Assembly: GCA_017409575.1 (NCBI GenBank)
Contig: JAFQSM010000033.1
Coordinates: forward strand, 1-43,001
Direction: 5' to 3'
Source: Clostridia bacterium
GTDB lineage: Bacteria; Bacillota; Clostridia; Monoglobales; Monoglobaceae
Length of the DNA stretch: 43,001 bases
The notes below the pieces were generated by a model. That model saw only the letters and a program-made list of their open reading frames with translations. It was not told the origin of the DNA and ran no database searches. Below, in pieces: positions 34,834-42,631 of the stretch; position 1 is the stretch's first letter; the number at the start of each line of letters is the position of its first letter. Both the position numbers and the translations under genes were made by a program.

Positions 34834-35571
34834 TCAAGAAATTTCAAATACCCTGAGGGTGGTGCAGCCGGTGGTCCATTGGGGAAGGCGGCCGAGGGCG
34901 GTGCCTTCGGTGTTTTTATGGATATGCCCTGCGATCACCGCTTTGATCAGCTGTTCATCTCGAATATAGGCGATGGTTTTGTGGGTGCAGGGGTCTTCTG
35001 CTTGGCGCGTCAGTTCCTCTTTATAGAAGGGGACGTGCAGGAGCAAGACAATGGGGAGCCCCTTTTTCACTTCCTCTTTTAGGAAAGCCAGCTGCTCCTC
35101 CTCAAAGAGATAATATCCATTGTCGATTGCCACAAAATTGATCCCTTCAATCACGCGGGCAGATTGGCGAATGTTGTTCTTGAAAGCGGCCTGTACCTTT
35201 TGAAGGCTTTGGTTGCGGTAGGCGGCATCCTCAAACGCTTCTCCCACATAAAGGGAGTATTCATGGTTGCCTGCTGCCAAAAAAAGATCATGGGTCTTTG
35301 CAAACTCTTTTGCCCGTTCCAGATTTTTTAAGGAGACAAAATCGATCAGATCTCCGGTGGATAAAATGGGCGCCCCCAACTCTTTGGCAAGCTGATCTGC
35401 TGCCTCCAACATCTCTTCTGCATGGGGGAAGATAGGAAGGCGGTCTTCGGCAAGCTTGACCTTCCGCACTCCGTCTCGAAGATCAGCGTGGGTAAGATGG
35501 GTGTCGCTCATATGGATGATCTTAAAGGGTTTTTTTGCTCCGATTTGGAGTTTTGTTTTGAGAATGTCCAT
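34834..35571 (-). CDS. Calcineurin-like metallophosphoesterase
   Basis: This is a 245-residue protein with all five metallophosphoesterase motifs in order: HMSDTHLTH (DxH), LSTGDLIDF (GDxxD), AAGNHEYSL (GNHE), LLLHVPFYK and IAGHIHKNTEG (GHxH). It would use two metal ions to hydrolyse a phosphoester, perhaps a cyclic nucleotide or nucleotide-sugar type compound; the substrate is not visible. I chose the ATG at 35571 behind CGAGGT rather than the start eight codons upstream. It is a single gene with GC-richer codon use than its island neighbours, bracketed by repeat copies A and B. Confidence 0.9.
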   Translation of the reverse strand: MDILKTKLQIGAKKPFKIIHMSDTHLTHADLRDGVRKVKLAEDRLPIFPHAEEMLEAADQLAKELGAPILSTGDLIDFVSLKNLERAKEFAKTHDLFLAAGNHEYSLYVGEAFEDAAYRNQSLQKVQAAFKNNIRQSARVIEGINFVAIDNGYYLFEEEQLAFLKEEVKKGLPIVLLLHVPFYKEELTRQAEDPCTHKTIAYIRDEQLIKAVIAGHIHKNTEGTALGRLPQWTTGCTTLRVFEIS

Positions 35572-35679
35572 AAAAATACCTCGTTTTTGGTTCAACTGTT
35601 TCTTTGAAAAACCACTTTAATTGCAAGCGGTTGAATTCATTATAGCATAATGAATTCAAAAAGTGAATACAAGCAGTAT

Positions 35680-35919
35680 AAATTACCATTAATCACAAAT
35701 AAAAGGAGATTTATATATGAAAGCGCCCAACGGAAGTGCCCTTGGGGTGCAACAGGAATAGTTCGTAGAATAGAGGCTTGTGTTATAATAACACAAAAGT
35801 GCGATAAACCCTTATGAGCACTGGTTTTTTAGCAGTTTTTAATTGGATTCAATTTGTTCAAAACATCATAAACATATAGCAAAAATGCGGGGTGGAAAAT
35901 CCACTCCGCATTTTTATTG
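35680..35919 (+). repeat. spoVT-leader-like repeat, copy B
   Basis: AAAGGAGATTTATATATG (ATG at 35717) is followed by AAAGC, a 26-bp insert (GCCCAACGGAAG to GGGGTGC), and AACAGGAATAGT, which restores the copy A/spoVT sequence. The palindrome GTGTTATAATAACAC (35780-35794) and a tail with ACTGGTTTTTTAGCAGTTTTT follow. It ends in the hairpin at 35881. The upstream anti-ribosome-site arm present in A, C and spoVT is missing. The frame from the ATG is only 14 codons (35717-35761). Apart from this repeat and the phosphoesterase upstream region, 35596-35913 holds nothing recognisable. Confidence 0.8.
35881..35919. terminator. Terminator at the end of repeat copy B
   Basis: AAAAATGCGGGGTGGA pairs with TCCACTCCGCATTTTT, with one G-U pair. 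It also lies at the end of the convergent AraC gene. Confidence 0.88.
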
Positions 35920-36726
35920 TTTTTTAAAAAGATTCTTAATATAGGTTTTAGGGGGAGAGCCCGTTTTGTTTTTAAAGACGGTTGAAAAATATAAAGGGTC
36001 GGTAAATCCCGATAGCAGGGCAACGTTTTTTATGGAATCCAAACCGTTTTCAAAGAGGGAAATGGCATATTTAATTCTAAAGTTTTGCAGATACTCAGTA
36101 TATCCGATACCGTTTTTTCTCTTAAAAATATGAGATAAATACTTTGCGTTGTATCCTAATTGTTCTGCGATAGAGCTTATAGATAATTGCGGGTCGGAAA
36201 AATCTTGCTCGGTGATTTCTATTATTTTGTTGGTACAATCATCGGATTTTGTATATTCAGAGTTTAATTTTGAAAATGTGTATAAAAGGATACTTTCGGA
36301 AACAAGGTCGATATTTTCTTTGGAGGCTCTTGAAAGGCTTTCCATCCACAGAGGGATCAGTCCCTCAAAGCCGGAAAACATTCTGTTGGATTCGTTTATG
36401 CCGAATCGCCGAAACAGTTCGTTGGAACGCAGCCCCTTAAAATCAATATACATATATTGAAAACCCGCTTCGCCTTCAAAAAAATAGGTTTCGTTTTCAA
36501 AAAGCATTATGATGTCGCCGGCAGAACAACGATAAGAACGATTGTTAAGGATGAGTTTCCCCGAGTGGTTCGTAATAAGAGCCATTCGATAAACAGGTTT
36601 CGGTGTGGCATTGCGCATAGCTTCCGAATCGGTTTCCAAAATAAACTGTGTTGGCATAAGTTGGCTGGCTATATCAGCAGGAACAAATTTGCAGATGTTT
36701 TTTGATTTCACGGCACCCACTCCCAT
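35914..36726 (-). CDS. AraC family transcriptional regulator
   Basis: This is a 270-residue regulator. Residues 20-130 form a cupin-like sensor (LITNHSGKLILNNRSYRCSA, then AGDIIMLFENETYFFEG), and residues about 165-268 two helix-turn-helix motifs (PQLSISSIAEQLGYNAKYLS, YTEYLQNFRIKYAISLF, VALLSGFTDPLYFSTVFK, then PPKTY). It is divergent from the DMT permease and oxidoreductase genes, the standard arrangement for a sugar-responsive activator and its targets. A dyad at 36788-36810 overlaps the -35 of the divergent promoter. The length is complete, in contrast to the AraC gene at 30.6 kb. Confidence 0.92.
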   Translation of the reverse strand: MGVGAVKSKNICKFVPADIASQLMPTQFILETDSEAMRNATPKPVYRMALITNHSGKLILNNRSYRCSAGDIIMLFENETYFFEGEAGFQYMYIDFKGLRSNELFRRFGINESNRMFSGFEGLIPLWMESLSRASKENIDLVSESILLYTFSKLNSEYTKSDDCTNKIIEITEQDFSDPQLSISSIAEQLGYNAKYLSHIFKRKNGIGYTEYLQNFRIKYAISLFENGLDSIKNVALLSGFTDPLYFSTVFKNKTGSPPKTYIKNLFKKQ

Positions 36727-36787
36727 TTTATGTCGTTTTTTTACAGTATATCAAACAAAAACGAAAAAATCAAACTTATTTTAATGT

Positions 36788-36810
36788 TTCAATGGAAATA
36801 TTCCATTGAA
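36788..36810. promoter_or_regulatory. Dyad operator for the AraC-divergent promoter
   Basis: The perfect inverted repeat TTCAATGGAA-ATA-TTCCATTGAA overlaps the -35 box of the permease promoter by a few bases, a typical position for an activator. Assignment to the adjacent AraC protein is inferred. Confidence 0.65.
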
Positions 36811-36834
36811 CATAAGGAAAACGAACTATATAAT
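36806..36834 (+). promoter_or_regulatory. Promoter of the permease/oxidoreductase genes
   Basis: TTGAAC (36806-36811) and a consensus TATAAT (36829-36834) are 17 bp apart. The -35 is part of the dyad. Confidence 0.7.
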
Positions 36835-36861
36835 GGATGTAAAAAATGGGGGGTGAAGAAT

Positions 36862-37725
36862 GTGTATTATGCACTTATCGTGTTGTCCGTCGTGATGTTC
36901 GGCGGTTGCTTTGCTCTGAACGACGCATATCGGCAAAGAAGAGGCAGCAGTATCAAAATCAGTCTGCAATTCTCTTTGATAGGCTCGTTGGCGGGCTTTG
37001 TTGTTTTAATACTGGTAAATGGTTTAAAACTTGAATTTACGCCGTTCACATTCATTATGGCAATACTTGCTTCCTTTAACGGCTTTGCATTCACTTTTTG
37101 CTCTTTTAAAGCTCTTGATAGAATTAACCTGTCCCTTTATTCCTTATTTTCGATGCTCGGCGGTATGGTGCTTCCGTTTTTACAAGGCATATTATTCTAC
37201 GGTGAAAAAATCACGATTGCAAAAGCGGTCTGTTTTTTATTCATAACGTTTGCACTTGTTTTGACGGTCGAAAAAGGAGAAAGAAAAAAAGGCACGATTT
37301 ACTATGTATGCGTATTTATCCTTAATGGTATGTCGGGAGTGCTTTCGAAAATTTTTGCCGAATCGAACTTTCCGAAAACAAGCGCAACGGGATATACGAA
37401 TTTAATATCTATTTGCAGTGTGGTTATTTCCGGTGTTTTATTGTTGATTATTTCCAAAAATCAATCAAAGGGAGAAAAGTTTTCTTTTGCGGGAACGGTT
37501 ATAGGTGCTGCCTCGGGAATTACTAATAGAATAGCAAATTTAGTTCTTGTTATCGCATTAGCTCATGTTGATGCATCCGTTCAATACCCCATGGTAACGG
37601 GCGGAGTGATGATTGTATCGACGCTTATCTGCTTTTTAGGCAAGAATAAGCCCTCGAAAAAAGAAATTTTATCAAATATAGTTGCTTTTATTGGGTTGCT
37701 TTTGTTGTTTGCAATACCGACTTAA
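36862..37725 (+). CDS. DMT (EamA-like) family permease
   Basis: This is a 287-residue protein with about 10 hydrophobic helices in two similar halves, the plan of the drug/metabolite transporter superfamily. Segments such as LYSLFSMLGGMVLPFLQGIL and YGEKITIAKAVCFLFITFAL (end of the first half), and PMVTGGVMIVSTLICFLGKN with SKKEILSNIVAFIGLLLL (end of the second), follow the usual EamA signature. The GTG at 36862 behind GGGGGTGAAG, just after the promoter, gives the normal family length; the longer frame to 36730 would overlap the promoter and operator. It forms a likely operon with the oxidoreductase 22 bp downstream. The substrate is probably a sugar or derivative. Confidence 0.82.
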   Translation: MYYALIVLSVVMFGGCFALNDAYRQRRGSSIKISLQFSLIGSLAGFVVLILVNGLKLEFTPFTFIMAILASFNGFAFTFCSFKALDRINLSLYSLFSMLGGMVLPFLQGILFYGEKITIAKAVCFLFITFALVLTVEKGERKKGTIYYVCVFILNGMSGVLSKIFAESNFPKTSATGYTNLISICSVVISGVLLLIISKNQSKGEKFSFAGTVIGAASGITNRIANLVLVIALAHVDASVQYPMVTGGVMIVSTLICFLGKNKPSKKEILSNIVAFIGLLLLFAIPT

Positions 37726-37747
37726 AAAATAAAAAGGAGTGGTTTTT

Positions 37748-38995
37748 ATGAAAAAAATTAAAGTAGGTATTTTTGGTGTTGGCAGAGGAATGGATCTTGC
37801 AAAGGATTTTATGCTTCTCGGTGCTGACATTGCCGCTATCTGCGATTTTAATAAAGAGCGTTTAGATGCAGCGGCCAAAAAAGTAGGAACTGACACGGCG
37901 ATTTATTCTGATTTCGATTCTTTTATTGAGCATGATTTGGATGCGGTAGTGCTCGCAAACTATTTTCATGAGCACGCTCCTTTTGCAATAAAATGTTTTG
38001 AAAAGGGAATCCACGTTTTCAGCGAGTGTATAAGCAACGGAACTATGGCGGAAGGTGTTGAATTGCTAAAAGCATTTGAAAAGAGTAATAGTATTTATAT
38101 GCTTGCAGAAAACTATCCCCAGATGATATTCAACCGCGAAATGAAACGTGTTTGCGATGGTGGAACTTTGGGTAAAATTCTTTATGCAGAGGGTGAGTAT
38201 AATCATCCGGGTGACCCTGCTGATGTAGAATTCAACAAAACATATAACTATTTTCCTGAACATTGGCGCAATTTCTTGCCGGGAAGTTATTATATAACGC
38301 ATTCTTTGGGTCCCGTTATGTGGGCAACCGGAGCAACTCCAAAGAAGGTAACGTCTTTCGCCGCCTTTGCACCTGTAGAGGGGGATGTGCCAACAGCAAG
38401 CTTTAACGGAGACCGTGCTTCCATTGTTACAACTCAAAATGATGATGGCTCTATCTTTAGAATAACCGGTTGTGCGGCATTTGGTGGGCATCATAACGCA
38501 TATAGAATATGCGGAACAGAAGGACAGATAGAAAATTTACGTGGAATGGGCAAGAAAGTAATGCTCCGTTATAACGGTTGGTCAAAGCCTGAAGGTATGG
38601 ATGAAGTAAATCTTTATGAGCCTAAATGGAATGATCCGGATGAAGAAATATTCAAAACCAGCGGTCACGGTGGTGGAGATTATTTAACCGCTCGCGTGTT
38701 TCTTGACTGTATAAAGAAAGGCAAACAACCGGAACATCCTTTTGATATATATAGTGCTATCAATATGTCTTCGGTTGCAATTCTTGCCCACCGTTCAATG
38801 CTTGAAGGCGGTAAGCCGTATGATATTCCCGATTTCACTAAGGAAGAGGATTGCAAGCTCTACGAAAATGACCGCCTCTCGCCGTTTTATAGTCAAGATG
38901 GCAGCAAACCCACCATTCCATGCTGCTCTCAAAGGGATTTCAAACCCACTGAAAAACAAGTTCAAAATTACAAAAAGGTATTGGGATTAAAGTAG
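37748..38995 (+). CDS. Gfo/Idh/MocA family oxidoreductase
   Basis: This is a 415-residue NAD(P)-dependent sugar or inositol oxidoreductase. The N-terminal Rossmann domain shows KVGIFGVGRGMDLAKDF and AAICDFNKERLDAAAKK, and the family segment EKGIHVFSECISNGTMAEG occupies the EKP-motif position, though the classical EKP is replaced by SEC. The C-terminal alpha/beta domain (about residues 130-380) includes GSYYITHSLGPVMWATG, where the histidine fits the catalytic site. The ATG at 37748 has AAGGAG in front. It is likely co-transcribed with the permease and functionally linked to the GH116 gene downstream. It resembles family members that act on glycosides (GH109-like or oxidative glycosidases), which is a possibility only. 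Confidence 0.9.
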   Translation: MKKIKVGIFGVGRGMDLAKDFMLLGADIAAICDFNKERLDAAAKKVGTDTAIYSDFDSFIEHDLDAVVLANYFHEHAPFAIKCFEKGIHVFSECISNGTMAEGVELLKAFEKSNSIYMLAENYPQMIFNREMKRVCDGGTLGKILYAEGEYNHPGDPADVEFNKTYNYFPEHWRNFLPGSYYITHSLGPVMWATGATPKKVTSFAAFAPVEGDVPTASFNGDRASIVTTQNDDGSIFRITGCAAFGGHHNAYRICGTEGQIENLRGMGKKVMLRYNGWSKPEGMDEVNLYEPKWNDPDEEIFKTSGHGGGDYLTARVFLDCIKKGKQPEHPFDIYSAINMSSVAILAHRSMLEGGKPYDIPDFTKEEDCKLYENDRLSPFYSQDGSKPTIPCCSQRDFKPTEKQVQNYKKVLGLK

Positions 38996-39069
38996 TAAAA
39001 CCGGACGGCAAATAATAATTTATAATAAATAAAATTAATTTGCAGATTTTTAAATAATCTTTTAATCAG

Positions 39070-39334
39070 AATCAATCTCCTTGTTTTACAGACAATAGTA
39101 TCACTATCACAAAAACAAGGAGATTGATTTATATATGAAAGCGCCCAACGGAAGTGCCCTTGGGGTGCAACAGGAATTGTGAGAAGAATCGAGGAATGTG
39201 TCATATTAGGACAAAAGTTGTTGAACCCCGCATAAATACTGGGCTTTTAGCAGTTTTTGATTGAACTCAATTTTATATTCTTGTTATGATATTAATTCAC
39301 AATAACAAAAGCGGAGTGAAATTCACTCTGCTTT
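39070..39334 (+). repeat. spoVT-leader-like repeat, copy C
   Basis: An 18-bp perfect stem (39070-39087 with 39112-39129) contains AACAAGGAG in its right arm. TATATATGAAAGC follows (ATG 39135-39137), then the same 26-bp insert as in copy B, and AACAGGAATTGTGAGAAGAAT, which equals spoVT more closely than the other copies. The tail is ATAAATACTGGGCTTTTAGC, AGTTTTTGATT and a GCGGAGTGAA hairpin. The frame from the ATG has 15 codons (39135-39182). The remainder of the 480-bp gap 38996-39477 shows no gene. Confidence 0.82.
39308..39334. terminator. Terminator at the end of repeat copy C
   Basis: AAAGCGGAGTGAA pairs with TTCACTCTGCTTT around one base, with one G-U pair, followed by ATTTCTTTT. Confidence 0.82.
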
Positions 39335-39477
39335 ATTTCTTTTAGCGTAAAATGAAAATAGAAAATTCTAACATATTTCATGGTTTTTGCAGAAAAAATC
39401 CATAGACAAAAATAAAACACTTCGGTATTATATGATTAACGGAGTAATTCTTATAAATAGAATCGGAGCTGTATAAT

Positions 39478-41991
39478 ATGAAATATGAAAAACAAAAAAA
39501 GGTCTCTTTCCCTCTTGGTGGCATTGGCACGGGGTGTGTTGGCCTTGCAGGAAATGGCGAACTTATTGATTGGGAAATATTTAATCGTCCTAACAAAAAC
39601 ACAAGAAATGGATATTCTCATTTTGCAATCAAAGCGATTTGTAAAGATAAAACATGGGTTAAAGTTTTGCAAGGAGACACAAATGAAGATTTGATTGGCA
39701 CGCGTCATCCTGACCATCCTGGCGGTTTTGATTTTGGACCTAGAGTTAATTCTATGGCGGGCTTTCCCCATTTTAGAAATGTGCAATTTGAGGGGAATTT
39801 TCCTATTGCAAAACTGAAGTATAATGATGAGGATTTTCCCGCCAATGTACAGCTTTGTGCCTTTAATCCGTTTATTCCGCACGATGATTTTAATTCAAGC
39901 CTTCCTGTAGCTTTTTTTGAGTGGGAAATTGAAAATATAACAGATAAGAACATTGAATATTCCATTTCGTTTTGTGTGTGCAATCCTTCCGCATGCACGC
40001 AAAATAGGGCGTTAGAAAACGGATGTTTTCTTTATAGTGCAAACAAGAAAAAAGAAGACGTTGGATATTGTGATCTATCTGTTTTAACTGATAATGAAGA
40101 TGTTGACATTCAAGCCTATTGGTATCGCGGAGGGTGGCAAGACGGCGTCACTACTTACTGGAATGAATTTTCACATAACGCGCGCATGTCTGAACGTTCA
40201 TACTCAAATGAATCAAGGGGCGACCATGCATCCGTTGTTGCGTCGGTCAAAGTTAATGCAGGTGAAAAAGAGAAAATTCGTTTTGTGTTGTCTTGGAACT
40301 CCCCAATTCAGTATAACTATTGGTCACCGTTGCAGGATGAAAGTGGCAATGATGTTACTTGGAAGAATTATTATGCTACTGAATTTAGCGATTCCATTGC
40401 AACAGCAAAATATGCTTTGGCTAATTTTAATGAATTGTTGGCAAAAACAAAACGCTTTGCTGAAATGCTGCAAAACTGCTCGCTTCCAAGTTTTGTAATT
40501 GATGCCATATCGGCGAATTTATCCGTGCTGAAATCTCCGACTGTGTTACGATTAGAAGATGGTTCTTTTTGGGGATGGGAGGGTGTTCACGATAGAAGTG
40601 GATTGTGCGAGGGAAGTTGTCAGCACGTTTGGAACTATGCCTACGCATTACCGTTCTTATTCCCCAATTTAGAGCGTTCAATGCGCGAAAACACCATAAA
40701 ATACGGATTGTATGAAAATGGTGAGAGCCGATTCCGACTACCCTTGCCATTGGGTCGCGAAGCTGAAAGATTTTTCGCTTGCGTAGACGGTCAAATGGGT
40801 GAAATTATAAAATGTTACCGTGAGTGGAAAATTTGCGGTGATAACGAATGGCTGAAAAAACACGCCAAAGCAATATTCAAAATGTTAGAATATGCTTGGT
40901 CCGATACCAATTCGCATTGCTGGGATGAAAACTGCGACGGTGTAATTGAGGGCCGTCAGCATAACACCTTGGATATCGAACTATTTGGCCCTAATTCATG
41001 GATGCAAGGTTTTTATTTATTGGCTCTTGATTGTGCCGCTGAAATGGCAGAAGAATTGGGCGATGAACAACGTGTTCAAAAGTATAAGCAGCTGTATGAT
41101 GCAGGAAAAGCGTGGACAAACGAACATTTATTTAACGGTGAATATTTTGTCCAAAAGATTGATCTTTTTGATAAATCAATCTTAGAACGATATTCTGCCT
41201 TGGAGTATTGGAACGACGAATCAGGCGAAATCAAATACCAAATCGGAGAAGGATGCAGTATCGATCAAATGCTTGCGGATTGGCATGCCGCCATCATTGG
41301 CATGGACGAAATTTTCGAAAATTCGAAAAAAGCAAAGGCATTAGAGAGCTTGTATAAATATAATTATAAATCGTCTATGCGCACAGTCCCGAATGCATTT
41401 AGGAATTTTGCAATAAATGATGAAGCAGGCACCATTATTTGCTCATTCCCCGAACACAAAAAAACACCCGCAATCCCGATTCTTTATTCAACAGAAACAA
41501 TGACAGGGTTTGAATATGCCTTGGCCGGACTTATGCTTTCACAGGGATTCGTTACCGAAGGCGAAAACATTATTAAAGCTGTTCGTGACCGTTATGACGG
41601 TGAAAAAAGAAATCCATGGAGCGAAATTGAGTGTGGACATAATTATGCACGTTCAATGGCTTCATATGCATTGTTACTTATTTACAGCGGTTTTTCTTTC
41701 GATATGACAAAAAATCACATCGGATTTAAGCCCATCAAAAAAGGCGACGGAAATTATTTTTGGAGCGTGGCTAACTCTTACGGAACTGTGCAATTCAAGG
41801 GTGAAAAACAAACACTTTCTGTAATAGGAAATGAAATCGCTTTGTCATCTTTTGGGTTAAGAGATGACAAAAAAGTAGAATGTGTTGTTGCGGACGGAAA
41901 AACAATCCCGTTTGAGCAAAAAGGCGATCGGCTTATTTTTTCAAAAATAAAAGTGAAGTCCACTCTTGAAATACAAACGTCGGATAATTAA
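39478..41991 (+). CDS. GH116 family glycoside hydrolase (glucosylceramidase-like)
   Basis: This 837-residue protein has no signal peptide and is probably cytosolic. The N-terminal beta-sandwich domain (about residues 5-320) begins SFPLGGIGTGCVGLAGNGEL and IDWEIFNRPN, the hallmark of GH116/GBA2. The (alpha/alpha)6 catalytic domain (about 350-760) includes GLCEGSCQHVWNYAYALPFL and the CDGVIEGRQHNTLDIELFGP segment, where the acidic residues are candidates for the catalytic acid. Family members act on beta-glucosides or beta-xylosides with retention. CGGAGCT lies six bases before the ATG. It is preceded by repeat copy C and followed by the spoVT leader. With the AraC, permease and oxidoreductase genes it suggests glycoside import and breakdown. 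Confidence 0.85.
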   Translation: MKYEKQKKVSFPLGGIGTGCVGLAGNGELIDWEIFNRPNKNTRNGYSHFAIKAICKDKTWVKVLQGDTNEDLIGTRHPDHPGGFDFGPRVNSMAGFPHFRNVQFEGNFPIAKLKYNDEDFPANVQLCAFNPFIPHDDFNSSLPVAFFEWEIENITDKNIEYSISFCVCNPSACTQNRALENGCFLYSANKKKEDVGYCDLSVLTDNEDVDIQAYWYRGGWQDGVTTYWNEFSHNARMSERSYSNESRGDHASVVASVKVNAGEKEKIRFVLSWNSPIQYNYWSPLQDESGNDVTWKNYYATEFSDSIATAKYALANFNELLAKTKRFAEMLQNCSLPSFVIDAISANLSVLKSPTVLRLEDGSFWGWEGVHDRSGLCEGSCQHVWNYAYALPFLFPNLERSMRENTIKYGLYENGESRFRLPLPLGREAERFFACVDGQMGEIIKCYREWKICGDNEWLKKHAKAIFKMLEYAWSDTNSHCWDENCDGVIEGRQHNTLDIELFGPNSWMQGFYLLALDCAAEMAEELGDEQRVQKYKQLYDAGKAWTNEHLFNGEYFVQKIDLFDKSILERYSALEYWNDESGEIKYQIGEGCSIDQMLADWHAAIIGMDEIFENSKKAKALESLYKYNYKSSMRTVPNAFRNFAINDEAGTIICSFPEHKKTPAIPILYSTETMTGFEYALAGLMLSQGFVTEGENIIKAVRDRYDGEKRNPWSEIECGHNYARSMASYALLLIYSGFSFDMTKNHIGFKPIKKGDGNYFWSVANSYGTVQFKGEKQTLSVIGNEIALSSFGLRDDKKVECVVADGKTIPFEQKGDRLIFSKIKVKSTLEIQTSDN

Positions 41992-42027
41992 CACAGAATC
42001 CCGAAATACAATTCGAATTTGGGTATA

Positions 42028-42080
42028 AATCTCCTTGTTTTACAGATACTAACAGTACAAATTTGTAAAGCAAGGAGATT
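42028..42080 (+). promoter_or_regulatory. spoVT leader hairpin that covers the ribosome site
   Basis: AATCTCCTTGTTTTACA (42028-42044) pairs with 42064-42080 over 17 bp (one G-U pair) around a 19-nt loop. AAGGAG lies in the right arm. A hairpin at the same place is present in repeat copies A and C, with a similar loop (CAGATAMTAACAGT in A and spoVT). It may control translation or act as the terminator of the GH116 gene, as TTTTG follows. Confidence 0.7.
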
Positions 42081-42091
42081 TTGTATATATT

Positions 42092-42631
42092 ATGAAAGCA
42101 ACTGGAATTGTGAGAAGAATTGACGATTTGGGAAGGGTCGTTATCCCCAAAGAAATTCGTCGAACGATGCGGATTCGCGAAGGCGATCCTTTGGAAATTT
42201 TTACCGGAAAAGAGGGCGAGGTGGTCTTTAAGAAATACTCGCCTATGGAGAGTTTGGCGGATCATGCGGCGGAGTATGTGGCGGCAGTCCATACGGTAAC
42301 GGGATTTTCCTGCGCGGTTTGCGATCGGGATCGGGTGGTCGCTTTTGCGGGCGCGGGCAAGCGGGAAGCCCTTGAGCGGGAGATCAGTGCACGCTGCGAG
42401 GAACTGATGAGCGCGCGGCGCGCCATCGGTGCGGAAAGCGAAGCTTCGGGCTTTCCTCTTTTGCGGGATCAGGATCAGCTTCGGGTATTATCCTTTTATC
42501 CCATCATCGCCGGCGGGGATCTTGCGGGGATGATCTCTTTGATTCAAAACGGAGAAAAGCGGCCGAGCCCTGCCGAGGAGCGGATGATACAGGTGGGAGC
42601 ACAATTCTTAGGCAAGCAACTGGAAGGGTAA
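42092..42631 (+). CDS. spoVT: Stage V sporulation protein T
   Basis: This is a 179-residue transcription factor of the late forespore. Residues 1-50 form an AbrB/SpoVT swapped-hairpin DNA-binding domain (MKATGIVRRIDDLGRVVIPK, EIRRTMRIREGDPLEIF), and residues 56-178 a GAF-like domain. In Bacillus the protein modulates sigma-G genes and forms tetramers. The length matches the B. subtilis protein (178). The body of the gene is GC-rich while its leader and first codons resemble AT-rich island repeats. AGGAG is 14 bases from the ATG, unusually far. It marks the organism as a spore former. Confidence 0.96.
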   Translation: MKATGIVRRIDDLGRVVIPKEIRRTMRIREGDPLEIFTGKEGEVVFKKYSPMESLADHAAEYVAAVHTVTGFSCAVCDRDRVVAFAGAGKREALEREISARCEELMSARRAIGAESEASGFPLLRDQDQLRVLSFYPIIAGGDLAGMISLIQNGEKRPSPAEERMIQVGAQFLGKQLEG

